A stretch of 64,000 nt of DNA, taken from positions 1,426,001 through 1,490,000 of the forward strand of contig NZ_JBFDTP010000002.1 in the NCBI RefSeq assembly GCF_040719375.1. The letters run 5' to 3'. The DNA is from Clostridium sp. AN503 (lineage in GTDB: Bacteria > Bacillota > Clostridia > Lachnospirales > Lachnospiraceae). Below, piece after piece: positions 23,956 to 32,777 of this stretch; positions within the stretch are counted from its first letter, which is position 1, and each line of letters starts with the position of its first letter. The position numbers and the translations under genes are program-made. The notes under the pieces were generated by a model that was given only the letters and a program-made list of their open reading frames with translations, was not told where the DNA came from and ran no database searches.

Positions 23956-25074
23956 ATGAAAAAAAGTGTAAAGATGATGATGGCGGCAGCAGTTGCAGCA
24001 ATGGCACTTGCAGGATGTGGAGGCAGCAAGGCTCCGGAGGATACGACAGCGACCGCTGCGACAGAAACAGAGACCGCTGCAACAACAGTGGCAGATACCA
24101 AAGGGGAGACCAGCGCCGCAGATACAACAGCAGCGGATGTGGCGGAGATCGTGGATGGGAATTTTACCATCGGAATCGGTCAGTTTGCAGAGCATGGATC
24201 TCTGGACAACTGCAGGATCGGATTTCTTCAGGGACTTGCAGATGAAGGGATCGTAGAGGGAGAGAACTTGACGGTCTATTATGAGAACGCACAGGCGGAC
24301 GGCGGTACCGCAAGCCAGATCATGGACAGCTTCCTTTCGAAAAAAACAGATCTGATCTGTGCGATCGCCACTCCCATAGCCCAGAGCGCATACAGCGCCG
24401 CTAAAAAGGATAACATTCCGGTTGTCTTTACAGCCGTGACAGATCCGGTCCTGGCTGAGCTGGCCAATGCAGACGGCACACCGGTCGGCGAGATCACGGG
24501 AACCAGCGACAAGCTTCCGGTGGAAAAACAGCTTGAGATGATCCGCACCATGCTGCCGGATGCGAAGAAGATCGGTATTATGTACAGCACCAGCGAGATC
24601 AACTCCGTATCCGCCATTGAGGAATACAAGGCGGCAGCTCCGAATTATGGTTTTGAGATCGTGGAGAGCGGCGTTTCTTCTACCGCGGATATCCCGCTTG
24701 CAGCAGATAACCTGCTTGAGAAGGTGGACTGCATCAACAACTTAACGGACAACACGGTGGTAAGCTCCCTGCAGGTGATCCTGGATAAAGCGAACAAGAA
24801 GAACATTCCGGTATTTGGCAGCGAGATCGAGCAGGTGAAGGTTGGTTGTCTTGCAGCGGTTGGCCTTGATTATGTAAGCCTTGGCGAGCAGACCGGAAGA
24901 ATGGCGGCACAGGTGTTGAAGGGCGAGAAAAAAGCAAGCGAGCTGAACTATGAAGTGATCAAAGAAGCTGCATTTTACGGAAACAACGTGGTTGCGGAGA
25001 ACCTGGGACTGACCATTCCGGATACCTTAAAGGAGAGCGCCGCAGGCCTCTTTGATGAGATTGTTGCAGAATAA
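23956..25074 (+). CDS. trpX: ABC transporter substrate-binding lipoprotein (TrpX-like)
   Basis: A 372-residue periplasmic-type binding protein anchored as a lipoprotein: signal helix at 5-18 and lipobox LAGC with C21. A Thr/Ala/Glu-rich spacer (about 25-60) precedes the binding domain of the ABC_sub_bind family, with GIGQFAEHGSLDNCRIGFLQ and KIGIMYSTSEINS. Such proteins carry amino acids, classically tryptophan or tyrosine in Firmicutes. The Trp-type T-box upstream supports tryptophan. An AGGAGG site fixes the start. It is followed by a permease and an ATPase, a complete importer. Confidence 0.85.
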   Translation: MKKSVKMMMAAAVAAMALAGCGGSKAPEDTTATAATETETAATTVADTKGETSAADTTAADVAEIVDGNFTIGIGQFAEHGSLDNCRIGFLQGLADEGIVEGENLTVYYENAQADGGTASQIMDSFLSKKTDLICAIATPIAQSAYSAAKKDNIPVVFTAVTDPVLAELANADGTPVGEITGTSDKLPVEKQLEMIRTMLPDAKKIGIMYSTSEINSVSAIEEYKAAAPNYGFEIVESGVSSTADIPLAADNLLEKVDCINNLTDNTVVSSLQVILDKANKKNIPVFGSEIEQVKVGCLAAVGLDYVSLGEQTGRMAAQVLKGEKKASELNYEVIKEAAFYGNNVVAENLGLTIPDTLKESAAGLFDEIVAE

Positions 25075-25091
25075 GAAATTGGAGGATTACC

Positions 25092-25976
25092 ATGTCAATC
25101 GTACTTGGCGTTATTGAGGAAGGCCTGATCTATGCCATAATGGCTCTGGGCGTATATATTACCTATAAGATCCTGGATTTCCCGGATCTGTCTGTGGACG
25201 GCACGTTCCCTATGGGGGCTGCCGTTACAGCCATGCTGATATTAAAGGGCGTCCACCCGGCGGCAACTTTGATTCTGGCATTTCTGGCAGGTGCGGCTAC
25301 GGGGTGTGTCACTGGTTTCATCCACGTGAAGCTGAAGGTGAGGGATCTGTTGTCCGGCATTATCGTGATGACGGCGCTGTATTCTTTAAACCTCCGGATC
25401 GCGGGGAAGGCCAACGTGCCGATCTTCAGCAAGGAGACCATATTTGAAAATGGCTTTTTGGAGCAGGCTGTGCCGGAAGCTCTGACCCCTTATCTGGTAG
25501 CGATCATCCTGTTTGTGATCGTGCTGGTGTGCAAGATTTTACTGGATCTGTATTTAAAGACCCGTTCCGGCTATCTTCTGAGGGCGGTGGGTGACAATGA
25601 TGTGCTGGTGACGTCTCTTGCCAAGGATAAGGGAGCGGTCAAGATCATCGGTCTCGCCATCGCCAATGGATTTGCTGCTCTGGCAGGCAGCGTGTACTGC
25701 CAGCAGAAAGGCTTTTTCGAGGTCAGTATGGGGACGGGAACCATTGTGATCGGCCTTGCCAGCGTGATCATCGGGATCAAGCTGGTAAAAGGGCTTGGAT
25801 TTGTGAAAACCACTACGGCGGTGATCTTGGGTTCCCTTGCTTACAAAGCCTGCGTGGCGGCTGCGATCGCCCTCGGTATGGCCCCGTCGGATCTAAAGCT
25901 GATCACGGCTGTATTATTCTTAGTGATCCTGGTGCTCAGCAATCAGAGTGAGAGGAAGGTGAAAGCACATGCTTGA
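25092..25976 (+). CDS. trpY: ABC transporter permease (TrpY-like)
   Basis: A 294-residue integral membrane protein with eight or more hydrophobic segments, related to branched-chain amino acid/ribose-type permeases (BPD_transp_2). The GYLLRAVGDND and NGFAALAGSVYCQQ stretches are the usual coupling and core signatures of this class. It lies between the binding protein and the ATPase, and its 3' end overlaps the ATPase start by eight bases. Substrate by context: the amino acid sensed by the T-box. Confidence 0.85.
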   Translation: MSIVLGVIEEGLIYAIMALGVYITYKILDFPDLSVDGTFPMGAAVTAMLILKGVHPAATLILAFLAGAATGCVTGFIHVKLKVRDLLSGIIVMTALYSLNLRIAGKANVPIFSKETIFENGFLEQAVPEALTPYLVAIILFVIVLVCKILLDLYLKTRSGYLLRAVGDNDVLVTSLAKDKGAVKIIGLAIANGFAALAGSVYCQQKGFFEVSMGTGTIVIGLASVIIGIKLVKGLGFVKTTTAVILGSLAYKACVAAAIALGMAPSDLKLITAVLFLVILVLSNQSERKVKAHA

Positions 25977-26742
25977 ATTAAACCACATCCATAAGTACTA
26001 CAATGCAGGTACGGTGAATGAAATGTGCCTGTTCGATGATTTTTCCCTTGCCATTGACGATGGGCAGTTTGTGTCTGTGGTGGGAAGCAACGGCTCGGGA
26101 AAGACCTCCATGCTGAACATCATCTGTGGGAGCATTCCGCTGGATTCCGGTTCTATCCGGATCGGCGGAAAGGATATCTCTGCGATGCCCGAGTACAAGA
26201 GACAGCGCAGGATCGGCCGCGTTTACCAGAATCCGGCCATGGGGACCTGCCCGAGCATGACGATCCTGGAAAATATGGCTCTTGCGGACAATAAAGGGAA
26301 GCCCTTTAACCTGCTACCGGGAACGAACCGGCAGCGGATCGATTCCTACAGGGATCAGCTGCGCTCGCTGGGGCTGGGGCTGGAGGATAAGCTGGATGTG
26401 AAGGTCGGCGTGCTGTCGGGAGGCCAGAGGCAGGCCATGGCGCTCCTCATGTCCACGATGACGCCGATCGAGTTTTTGATCCTGGATGAGCATACGGCGG
26501 CGCTGGACCCGAAGACCGCGGAGATCATTATGGAGCTGACTGACAAGGTGGTGAAGGAAAAGAAGCTTACCACGATCATGGTCACTCACAATCTGAGGTA
26601 TGCGGTGGAGTATGGGGACCGGCTGATCATGATGCATCAGGGAGATGCGATCATTGATAAGGCTGGGGAGGAAAAAAAGAAAGTCCGGATCGAGGAAATA
26701 CTGGAGAAGTTTAACGAGATCAGTATTGAGTGTGGGAATTAA
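25969..26742 (+). CDS. trpZ: ABC transporter ATP-binding protein (TrpZ-like)
   Basis: The 257-residue ATPase has Walker A GSNGSGKTS, the signature LSGGQRQAMALL and Walker B FLILDEHTAAL, then the H-loop TIMVTHN. It energises the importer made with the two preceding genes, and its start overlaps the permease gene by eight bases. No terminator is evident after it. The next gene has its own extended -10. Confidence 0.92.
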   Translation: MLELNHIHKYYNAGTVNEMCLFDDFSLAIDDGQFVSVVGSNGSGKTSMLNIICGSIPLDSGSIRIGGKDISAMPEYKRQRRIGRVYQNPAMGTCPSMTILENMALADNKGKPFNLLPGTNRQRIDSYRDQLRSLGLGLEDKLDVKVGVLSGGQRQAMALLMSTMTPIEFLILDEHTAALDPKTAEIIMELTDKVVKEKKLTTIMVTHNLRYAVEYGDRLIMMHQGDAIIDKAGEEKKKVRIEEILEKFNEISIECGN

Positions 26743-26781
26743 TTGTTTAATAATTCTTTTATAAACGAAATGCACTTCTTA

Positions 26782-26814
26782 TGGTATACTTACTACATAA
26801 GGCTGTCACCTTAT
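26782..26814 (+). promoter_or_regulatory. Extended -10 promoter and small leader hairpin before the two-component genes
   Basis: TGG-TATACT (26782-26790) is an extended -10. Six bases later ATAAGG (26797-26802) pairs with CCTTAT (26809-26814). No good -35 is seen, as expected for this promoter class. Confidence 0.5.
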
Positions 26815-26845
26815 GCAGGAGACCGCCTGAAAGGAGTGCATTTTT

Positions 26846-27958
26846 ATGAAATTAAAGACACGTCTTGCTGTTGCATTCCTGGCGTTCAGTATTTTGCCGA
26901 TCGTGTTTGTGGGTATGATCCTTTCCATGGGAAAGCTGTTTATGATCTACCGGTTCAATGAGTTTGGGCCGGAGGTCAGGACGATGGTAGTCCAGATGCT
27001 GGTATCGGGAGTCCTGATGCTGGTGTTTATCTGTGCGTCCCTGACGATCTGGGTATACCGGTCGGTGCTCCGGCCGCTCAGCAAGCTGCAGGAAGCCACC
27101 CGGAAGATCCGGGATGGGAATCTGGATTTCACCCTGGAGGTGGAGGAGGATGACGAGATCGGCGAGCTCTGCCAGGATTTTGAGGAGATGCGTATCAGGC
27201 TCAAGGAGAACGCGGCGGAAAAAGTACAGTACGATATAGAGAACAAGGAACTGATCAGCAATATTTCCCACGATCTGAAGACGCCCATCACGGCGATCAA
27301 GGGATATGTGGAGGGGATCCTCGACGGAGTGGCGTCTTCCCCGGAAAAGCTGGATAAATATATCCGGACGATCTATAATAAAGCCAATGACATGGACCGT
27401 CTGATCGATGAGCTGACGTTTTATTCCAAGATTGACACCAACAAGATCCCTTATACGTTTACCAAGATCAATGTGGACGATTATTTCCGCGACTGCGCGG
27501 AGGAGGTGGGACTTGACATGGAGTCCCGGAATATTGAGCTGGGGTATTTTAACTACGTCAACGAAGATGTTATGATCATTGCGGATGTGGAGCAGTTAAA
27601 GCGGGTCATCAATAATATTGTCAGCAATTCCGTGAAATATCTGGATAAGCCGAGAGGGATCATCAACATCCGCATCAAGGATGTGGGGGATTTTATCCAG
27701 GTTGAGATCGAGGACAATGGGCGCGGGATCGCAGCGAAGGACCTGCCCTATATCTTCGACCGGTTTTACCGCACGGATTCATCCCGCAATTCCTCCCAGG
27801 GAGGCAGCGGTATCGGGCTGTCTATCGTGAGGAAGATCATCGAGGACCATGGGGGGCGGATCTGGGCCACCAGCAAAGAAGGAATCGGCACGGAGATGCA
27901 TTTTGTGCTGAGAAAATATCAGGAGGTAATACAGGATGAGCAGGATATTGATCATTGA
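26846..27958 (+). CDS. Two-component sensor histidine kinase
   Basis: The 370-residue membrane kinase has two helices (about 7-29 and 49-71) with a very short external loop, a HAMP domain (about 72-122) and the HisKA motif SHDLKTP with phospho-acceptor H142. An ATPase domain follows, with an N-box NNIVSNSVKYLD, a G1 box DNGRGI and a GSGIGLSIV box. The short sensor loop suggests detection within the membrane or of envelope stress. AAAGGAG precedes the ATG. It overlaps the response regulator by 23 bases. The stimulus is unknown. Confidence 0.93.
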   Translation: MKLKTRLAVAFLAFSILPIVFVGMILSMGKLFMIYRFNEFGPEVRTMVVQMLVSGVLMLVFICASLTIWVYRSVLRPLSKLQEATRKIRDGNLDFTLEVEEDDEIGELCQDFEEMRIRLKENAAEKVQYDIENKELISNISHDLKTPITAIKGYVEGILDGVASSPEKLDKYIRTIYNKANDMDRLIDELTFYSKIDTNKIPYTFTKINVDDYFRDCAEEVGLDMESRNIELGYFNYVNEDVMIIADVEQLKRVINNIVSNSVKYLDKPRGIINIRIKDVGDFIQVEIEDNGRGIAAKDLPYIFDRFYRTDSSRNSSQGGSGIGLSIVRKIIEDHGGRIWATSKEGIGTEMHFVLRKYQEVIQDEQDIDH

Positions 27959-28625
27959 GGACGAGGTCAGCATCGCGGAGTTGGAAAAGGACTACTTGGA
28001 GCTGAGCGGGTTTGAAGTGGAACTGGAGGAAGATGGAGGCAAAGGGCTTGAGCGGGCGCTGACAGAGGATTTTGATCTGCTGATCCTGGATCTGATGCTT
28101 CCCGGCATGGATGGGTTTGAGATCTGCAAACGTTTCCGGGAAGTGAAGAATACGCCGATCATCATGATCTCTGCAAAAAAGGACGACATTGATAAGATCC
28201 GCGGCCTGGGCCTGGGGGCGGACGACTATATGACCAAACCGTTCAGCCCAAGCGAGATGGTGGCGCGGGTGAAGGCGCATCTGGCGCGTTATGAGCGTCT
28301 GATCGGCAGCGGCAGCCCGGAGAATGAGCTGATCGAGATCCGGGGCTTAAAGATCGACAAGACCGCAAGGCGGGTATGGGTCAATGGAGAGGAGCGGAAT
28401 TTCACCACCAAGGAGTTTGATCTTTTAACCTTCCTGGCGCAGAATCCCAACCACGTATTCACCAAGGAGGAGCTGTTCTCCAAGATCTGGGACATGGAGT
28501 CCATCGGTGATATTGCAACGGTGACTGTTCATATCAAGAAGATCCGAGAGAAGGTGGAGTTCAATACGGCAAAGCCGCAGTACATTGAAACCATCTGGGG
28601 CGTGGGATATCGTTTCAAGGTCTGA
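27936..28625 (+). CDS. OmpR/PhoB-family response regulator
   Basis: The 229-residue protein has an N-terminal receiver with the acidic pair E8/D9, phospho-acceptor D52 in LILDLMLPG and the conserved Lys in DDYMTKPFSP. A C-terminal winged helix of the OmpR type closes with YIETIWGVGYRFKV. It is translationally coupled to the kinase. The downstream acyltransferase, 30 bases away, is the most obvious candidate target. Confidence 0.95.
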   Translation: MSRILIIEDEVSIAELEKDYLELSGFEVELEEDGGKGLERALTEDFDLLILDLMLPGMDGFEICKRFREVKNTPIIMISAKKDDIDKIRGLGLGADDYMTKPFSPSEMVARVKAHLARYERLIGSGSPENELIEIRGLKIDKTARRVWVNGEERNFTTKEFDLLTFLAQNPNHVFTKEELFSKIWDMESIGDIATVTVHIKKIREKVEFNTAKPQYIETIWGVGYRFKV

Positions 28626-28655
28626 CGGATTGTCGGTTTGACGAATGATAAGAAA

Positions 28656-29855
28656 ATGATGAAAAATAAAAATAACACACAATTCTGCCTTCTGTCACTA
28701 CTGGGCATCCTGTTTGTTGTGGACGGGCATTTAAGCGGCGGGCTGTTCGATCTGAATGGCCTGCTTCCCTATTATTCATTTCATATGCCTCTGTTTGTGT
28801 TCATATCCGGTTATTTTTACCAGTCGGGGAGCGAACAGGATATTCCGGGATATATAAAGAAAAAGTTTATGCGGCTGATGGTTCCGTATTTCATTTGGAA
28901 TCTGTTTTATGGGATCCTGGCGCAGGTCTTCAGACAGTACGGGTTTTCGTTTGGAGAACCGGTCACGCTTGAGACGCTTTTTGTGGAACCGTTCCGGCAT
29001 GGATATCAGTTTATTTTAAATCATGCGGCGTGGTTTGTACCAACCCTGTTTCTGGTGCAGGTTGCCAATATCTGCCTGATGCGCATCCTTTGCGTGTTTC
29101 ATGTGGGAAAACGAGCGGAGAAGAACGGACAAAGTATTGGGGCGGATGGGGACATGGAAGGCAGATCCTTTGTTTCCGGAGTAAAATCCGCGCAATGGCT
29201 GGTATACATGAGAACAGTGCTGTATTTTCTGATCGGATTGGCTGGTATCTATACCGCTATGGAAGTCAGTACGGCGGGATTTTGGCTGACCTTCGTAAAA
29301 GCGGCGTTCCTGCTTCCGTTTTATGGAGCCGGCATACTCTACCGGGAAAGGCTGGAGGCGAGGGACCGGATCGGCAGCGGATGGTATTTTTCTGTGATCT
29401 TAAGTATCGCGCTGCTCCTGGCGCTGTCCGGCAGGCGGCTGGTCTATGCGGTCAGCGACTGCAGTGATTTTACCGGATATGTGCTGCCATATCTGACTGG
29501 ATTTCTGGGGATCGCATTCTGGCTGCGGGTGTGCCGGATCCTGGCGCCGTCTTTTGCGGAGAGCCGGCTGGCTGCATTTGTGGGAAGAAACACCTATGCG
29601 GTCATGATGCATCATATGATGGTGCTGTTTGTGATCCGGACAGGGTATGCGTTCTTCGCGAAATATTTTGGGATGTTTCCTGATTTTAGTTTTGTCAGCT
29701 ATAAAAATGACTTTTACTATACCTATATTCCGGAGGGACTGCCGCAGCTCAGGATCTTGTATCTGATCCTTGCGGTGGCTGTGCCGCTGTGCCTTGAGGC
29801 CGGGATATATCGTGGGAAGCGGATCTTGAAAGACAGGATTCGGATCCATAAATGA
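28656..29855 (+). CDS. Membrane acyltransferase (acyltransferase 3 family)
   Basis: A polytopic protein of about 400 residues with ten or so hydrophobic segments. It has the acyltransferase-3 features of an early VVDGHLSGG histidine and the YYSFHMPLFVFISGYFY motif typical of OafA/WecH-like O-acetyltransferases. These move acetyl or succinyl groups onto surface sugars. The start is uncertain: TTG at 28638 or the ATG pair at 28656/28659. None has a strong ribosome site, so coupling to the response regulator is possible. Modification of an envelope glycopolymer under control of the two-component pair is inferred from proximity. Confidence 0.8.
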   Translation: MMKNKNNTQFCLLSLLGILFVVDGHLSGGLFDLNGLLPYYSFHMPLFVFISGYFYQSGSEQDIPGYIKKKFMRLMVPYFIWNLFYGILAQVFRQYGFSFGEPVTLETLFVEPFRHGYQFILNHAAWFVPTLFLVQVANICLMRILCVFHVGKRAEKNGQSIGADGDMEGRSFVSGVKSAQWLVYMRTVLYFLIGLAGIYTAMEVSTAGFWLTFVKAAFLLPFYGAGILYRERLEARDRIGSGWYFSVILSIALLLALSGRRLVYAVSDCSDFTGYVLPYLTGFLGIAFWLRVCRILAPSFAESRLAAFVGRNTYAVMMHHMMVLFVIRTGYAFFAKYFGMFPDFSFVSYKNDFYYTYIPEGLPQLRILYLILAVAVPLCLEAGIYRGKRILKDRIRIHK

Positions 29856-29870
29856 GCGGGAGGGGCGCCT

Positions 29871-30062
29871 GTGCAAAAAGGATTTTGGAAGCGGTTGTCC
29901 TGCGAAGATAAGTTTGATAGGGAATTTGCCTGCTGGGCCGCCAATCATAAAGGATGGAGAAAGTATAAGCGGGGAAACCGGAGGGCTGCCCGGCGGAAAC
30001 TGAAAAAGGCTGTCGAGAAAAGCCTGATTGGATTGATGGTTTGTGTAACGGAGCGACTGTAG
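29871..30062 (+). CDS. Small basic protein, 63 aa
   Basis: The frame starts at a GTG only five bases from GGGAGGGG. It encodes a highly basic sequence, MQKGFWKRLSCEDKFDRE onward, with a central GWRKYKRGNRRAARRKLKKA. It lies between the acyltransferase stop and kptA, with 34 bases to the latter. The good ribosome site and tight packing suggest a real gene. No family is recognised; RNA or anionic-lipid binding is only a guess from charge. Confidence 0.5.
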   Translation: MQKGFWKRLSCEDKFDREFACWAANHKGWRKYKRGNRRAARRKLKKAVEKSLIGLMVCVTERL

Positions 30063-30096
30063 ATGGTATTGGTTCAAGGCAGGGGAGGGAAAAGGA

Positions 30097-30654
30097 TTGA
30101 GTAAGAGCAAGACGGATAAACTGAGTGTTTTTATCAGCCTGGTTCTTCGCCATCAGCCGGGAGCGGCAGGGATAAGCCTGGATGAACACGGTTGGGCTGA
30201 TGTGGATGCATTGATCCGGGGGATCAATGACACGGGACGATACATTGATATGGATATGCTGGAGGAGATCGTCAGAACGGATCAGAAAGGACGTTACAGC
30301 TTTAACGAAGACAGGACACTGATCCGCGCCAATCAGGGACATAGTATTCCTGTCGATGTGGAGCTGAGGCAGGCGGAGCCACCTGTAACGCTGTATCATG
30401 GGACAGCTGACAGATTTCTTAAATCAATCGAAAATGAAGGCTTAAGATCCATGAACCGACTTTATGTCCATTTATCGAAAGGTTATGATACGGCGGTGGC
30501 AGTAGGAACGCGTCATGGAAAGCCGGTTGTCTTAAAGGTGGATGCGGCACAGATGATGCGGGACGGTGCTGTGTTTTATCTGTCGGAAAACGGCGTATGG
30601 CTGACGAAACATGTGGAACCCAGGTATCTGACAGTTATGCGCACAGGATCGTGA
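30097..30654 (+). CDS. kptA: RNA 2'-phosphotransferase (Tpt1/KptA family)
   Basis: KptA transfers a 2'-phosphate from RNA to NAD, giving ADP-ribose 1'',2''-cyclic phosphate. In eukaryotes this finishes tRNA splicing, while the bacterial role is unsettled. The 185 residues keep the catalytic set: R18-H19 in LVLRHQP, R77 in IRANQGHS, H101-G-T103 and R139 in VGTRHG, so the enzyme should be active. Translation starts at a TTG with GGGAGG upstream. The neighbours (a small basic protein and a DEAD-box helicase on its own promoter) do not reveal the substrate. Confidence 0.9.
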   Translation: MSKSKTDKLSVFISLVLRHQPGAAGISLDEHGWADVDALIRGINDTGRYIDMDMLEEIVRTDQKGRYSFNEDRTLIRANQGHSIPVDVELRQAEPPVTLYHGTADRFLKSIENEGLRSMNRLYVHLSKGYDTAVAVGTRHGKPVVLKVDAAQMMRDGAVFYLSENGVWLTKHVEPRYLTVMRTGS

Positions 30655-30747
30655 TAGAAAACAGATAACAGCCCAGGCGGCGGGGAAAGTGAAAGTAACA
30701 GTTCTCGTTGTCTGAACTGTTGTAAGTGGAATTGCCGGATTCTGTGA

Positions 30748-30776
30748 TTGACACACATAAAATATTGTGATATAAT
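30748..30776 (+). promoter_or_regulatory. Consensus sigma-A promoter of the DEAD-box helicase
   Basis: TTGACA (30748-30753), 17-base spacer, TATAAT (30771-30776): a perfect match, predicting a highly expressed transcript starting near 30783. An eight-bp hairpin (30697-30704 with 30714-30721) lies upstream and may end the kptA transcript, though it has no T-run. Confidence 0.9.
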
Positions 30777-30782
30777 TTAATA

Positions 30783-30970
30783 CCGTGTGTAACGAGAGGA
30801 TTCAAGGTCTGTCTTGAAACCTCTCGCTTTGCTTTTATGGCAAAGGCTGAGCGAGCGTTGTGCATGTTGTTGATATTTTGCGGCGCAGGAACAATCCTGA
30901 AGAAGCACAGAATTTCGACGCATATTGCGGTCCCCGGAATGAGGGACGTGGGAAAGAATGAGGAGTAAGA
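30783..30970 (+). promoter_or_regulatory. Long structured 5' leader of the DEAD-box helicase
   Basis: The leader is about 188 nt. It opens with a strong hairpin: 30793-30799 pairs with 30820-30826 and 30801-30806 with 30813-30818, with one A-A mismatch. CTTTGCTTTTAT follows, which resembles an attenuator tail. A smaller stem, GTCC...GGAC, is near 30930-30950. Long leaders are common on cold-inducible helicase mRNAs. Control at this point is inferred. Confidence 0.55.
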
Positions 30971-32671
30971 ATGGAAACAATGAAATTTGAAGAATTACAG
31001 TTGGATGATCGGATCATGAGAGCAGTGACGGATATGGGGTTTGAGGAAGCTTCCCCGATCCAGGCAAAGGCGATTCCGGTACAGATGGAGGGGCTTGACA
31101 TTATCGGGCAGGCTCAGACCGGAACAGGAAAGACTGCGGCATTCGGCATCCCGCTGCTGCAAAAGATAGACCCGAAGAACAAGAAGCTGCAGGCGATTGC
31201 CCTGTGCCCGACGAGGGAGCTGGCGATCCAGGTGGCGGATGAGATTCGGAACCTGGCAAAATATATGCATGGAGTGAAGATCCTCCCGATCTACGGCGGA
31301 CAGGATATTGCGAGACAGATCCGGGGACTGAAGGACGGCACTCAGATCATTATCGGTACGCCGGGACGTGTCATGGATCATATGCGCCGGAAGACGGTCA
31401 AGTTCGACCAGGTGCACACCGTCATCATGGATGAGGCGGATGAGATGCTGAACATGGGATTCCTGGAGGATATGGAGACGATCTTAAGCCAGCTTCCTGA
31501 GGAACGACAGACCATTATGTTCTCTGCGACCATGCCGGATGCGATCCAGAAGATCGCGAAGACCTTCCAGAAGGACCCGCAGGTGGTGCGGGTGGTGAAA
31601 AAGGAACTGACGGTCCCGAAAGTGACCCAGTATTACTATGAAGTAAAGCCGAAGACCAAGGTGGAAGTTATGTGCCGCCTGCTTGATATGTATGCTCCGA
31701 AACTGTCGGTTGCATTCTGCAATACCAAACGTCAGGTGGATGAGCTGGTGACAGAGCTTCAGGGACGCGGATATTTTGCAGAAGGGTTGCATGGGGATTT
31801 AAAGCAGATCCAGCGTGACCGTGTTATGAACAGCTTCAGGAATGGCCGTACAGAGATCCTGGTGGCAACAGATGTGGCGGCCAGAGGCATCGATGTGGAT
31901 GACGTGGAGGCGGTGTTTAACTATGACATCCCCCAGGATGATGAGTATTATGTACACCGGATCGGACGTACCGGTCGAGCGGGAAGAGAAGGGATCGCCT
32001 TCAGCTTTGTTGTGGGCAAGGAAGTCTACAAGCTGCGTGATATCCAGAGATACTGCAAGACCAAGATCCTGCCTCAGGCCATCCCGTCCCTGAACGACAT
32101 TACGGAGATCAAGGCGGAGAAGATCCTGGACCAGGCGAAGGATGTTTTAAGCGAGATCGATTTAAGCCGTGTGCTCCATATCGTGGAGAAGAAGCTTTTG
32201 GAGGAGGATTACACCTCTCTGGAGCTGGCTGCTGCCCTGCTTCGCATGAGTATGGGCGACGAGAACCAGGATATTGCACTGGATAATCGTCCGGCGCGTT
32301 CCTTAGATGACCTTGGCTCCTATGGCCGCGACGGCAGGAATACCCGGAATTCAAGGGGTGGACGCGACAGCCGCGACAGCCGGGATTACAGCAAGGGCGG
32401 ACGCGGTGCACGCGGCAGAGACAGAGACCAGGATATGACCAGGCTGTTTGTCAATATCGGCAAAGACCAGAATGTGAAGCCGGGAGATATCCTTGGCGCG
32501 ATCGCCGGTGAATCCGGCATATCCGGCCGTATGGTCGGCAGCATCGATATGTATGACAAGTATACCTTTGTAGAGGTTCCGGGCGACATTGCAGACGAAG
32601 TGCTGGAGTGTATGCGGAACGTTAAGATCAAAGGCAAGAATGTCCATATGGAGATGGCAAACACGAAATAG
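30971..32671 (+). CDS. DEAD-box ATP-dependent RNA helicase (CsdA/DbpA type)
   Basis: This 566-residue helicase should unwind RNA in ribosome assembly or mRNA decay. Motifs are Q-motif near 29-31, Walker A AQTGTGKT (48-55), PTRELA (80-85), DEAD (154-157), SAT (185-187) and HRIGRTGRAGR. After about residue 440 comes an Arg/Gly/Asp-rich linker with RGGRDSRDSRD repeats, then a DbpA-type RNA-binding domain (LFVNIGKDQNVKPGDI onward). GAGGAGTAAG precedes the ATG. The strong promoter and long leader fit a cold-responsive helicase. Confidence 0.95.
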   Translation: METMKFEELQLDDRIMRAVTDMGFEEASPIQAKAIPVQMEGLDIIGQAQTGTGKTAAFGIPLLQKIDPKNKKLQAIALCPTRELAIQVADEIRNLAKYMHGVKILPIYGGQDIARQIRGLKDGTQIIIGTPGRVMDHMRRKTVKFDQVHTVIMDEADEMLNMGFLEDMETILSQLPEERQTIMFSATMPDAIQKIAKTFQKDPQVVRVVKKELTVPKVTQYYYEVKPKTKVEVMCRLLDMYAPKLSVAFCNTKRQVDELVTELQGRGYFAEGLHGDLKQIQRDRVMNSFRNGRTEILVATDVAARGIDVDDVEAVFNYDIPQDDEYYVHRIGRTGRAGREGIAFSFVVGKEVYKLRDIQRYCKTKILPQAIPSLNDITEIKAEKILDQAKDVLSEIDLSRVLHIVEKKLLEEDYTSLELAAALLRMSMGDENQDIALDNRPARSLDDLGSYGRDGRNTRNSRGGRDSRDSRDYSKGGRGARGRDRDQDMTRLFVNIGKDQNVKPGDILGAIAGESGISGRMVGSIDMYDKYTFVEVPGDIADEVLECMRNVKIKGKNVHMEMANTK

Positions 32672-32686
32672 GAGATGGTTTTTTTC

Positions 32687-32721
32687 ACGGACCTGCGCTA
32701 TAATAGTTGCAGGTCCGTTTT
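32687..32721 (+). terminator. Terminator of the DEAD-box helicase gene
   Basis: ACGGACCTGC (32687-32696) pairs perfectly with GCAGGTCCGT (32709-32718), followed by TTTT. A TATAAT (32699-32704) sits in the loop and might serve proC, but no -35 supports it. Confidence 0.85.
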
Positions 32722-32777
32722 CATGTCTGCATATGGAAAATGGAAGCGTAAAATACAAAGACCACAGGAGGCACAGG

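Noticed and set aside
30864..30968. A 34-codon frame in the DEAD-box helicase leader, possibly a leader peptide
   Set aside because: No ribosome site and no run of regulatory codons; it ends just before the helicase start by chance or minor coupling at best.
32699..32704. TATAAT in the loop of the helicase terminator as a proC promoter
   Set aside because: No -35 at any acceptable distance; the match is explained by chance in an AT-rich loop.
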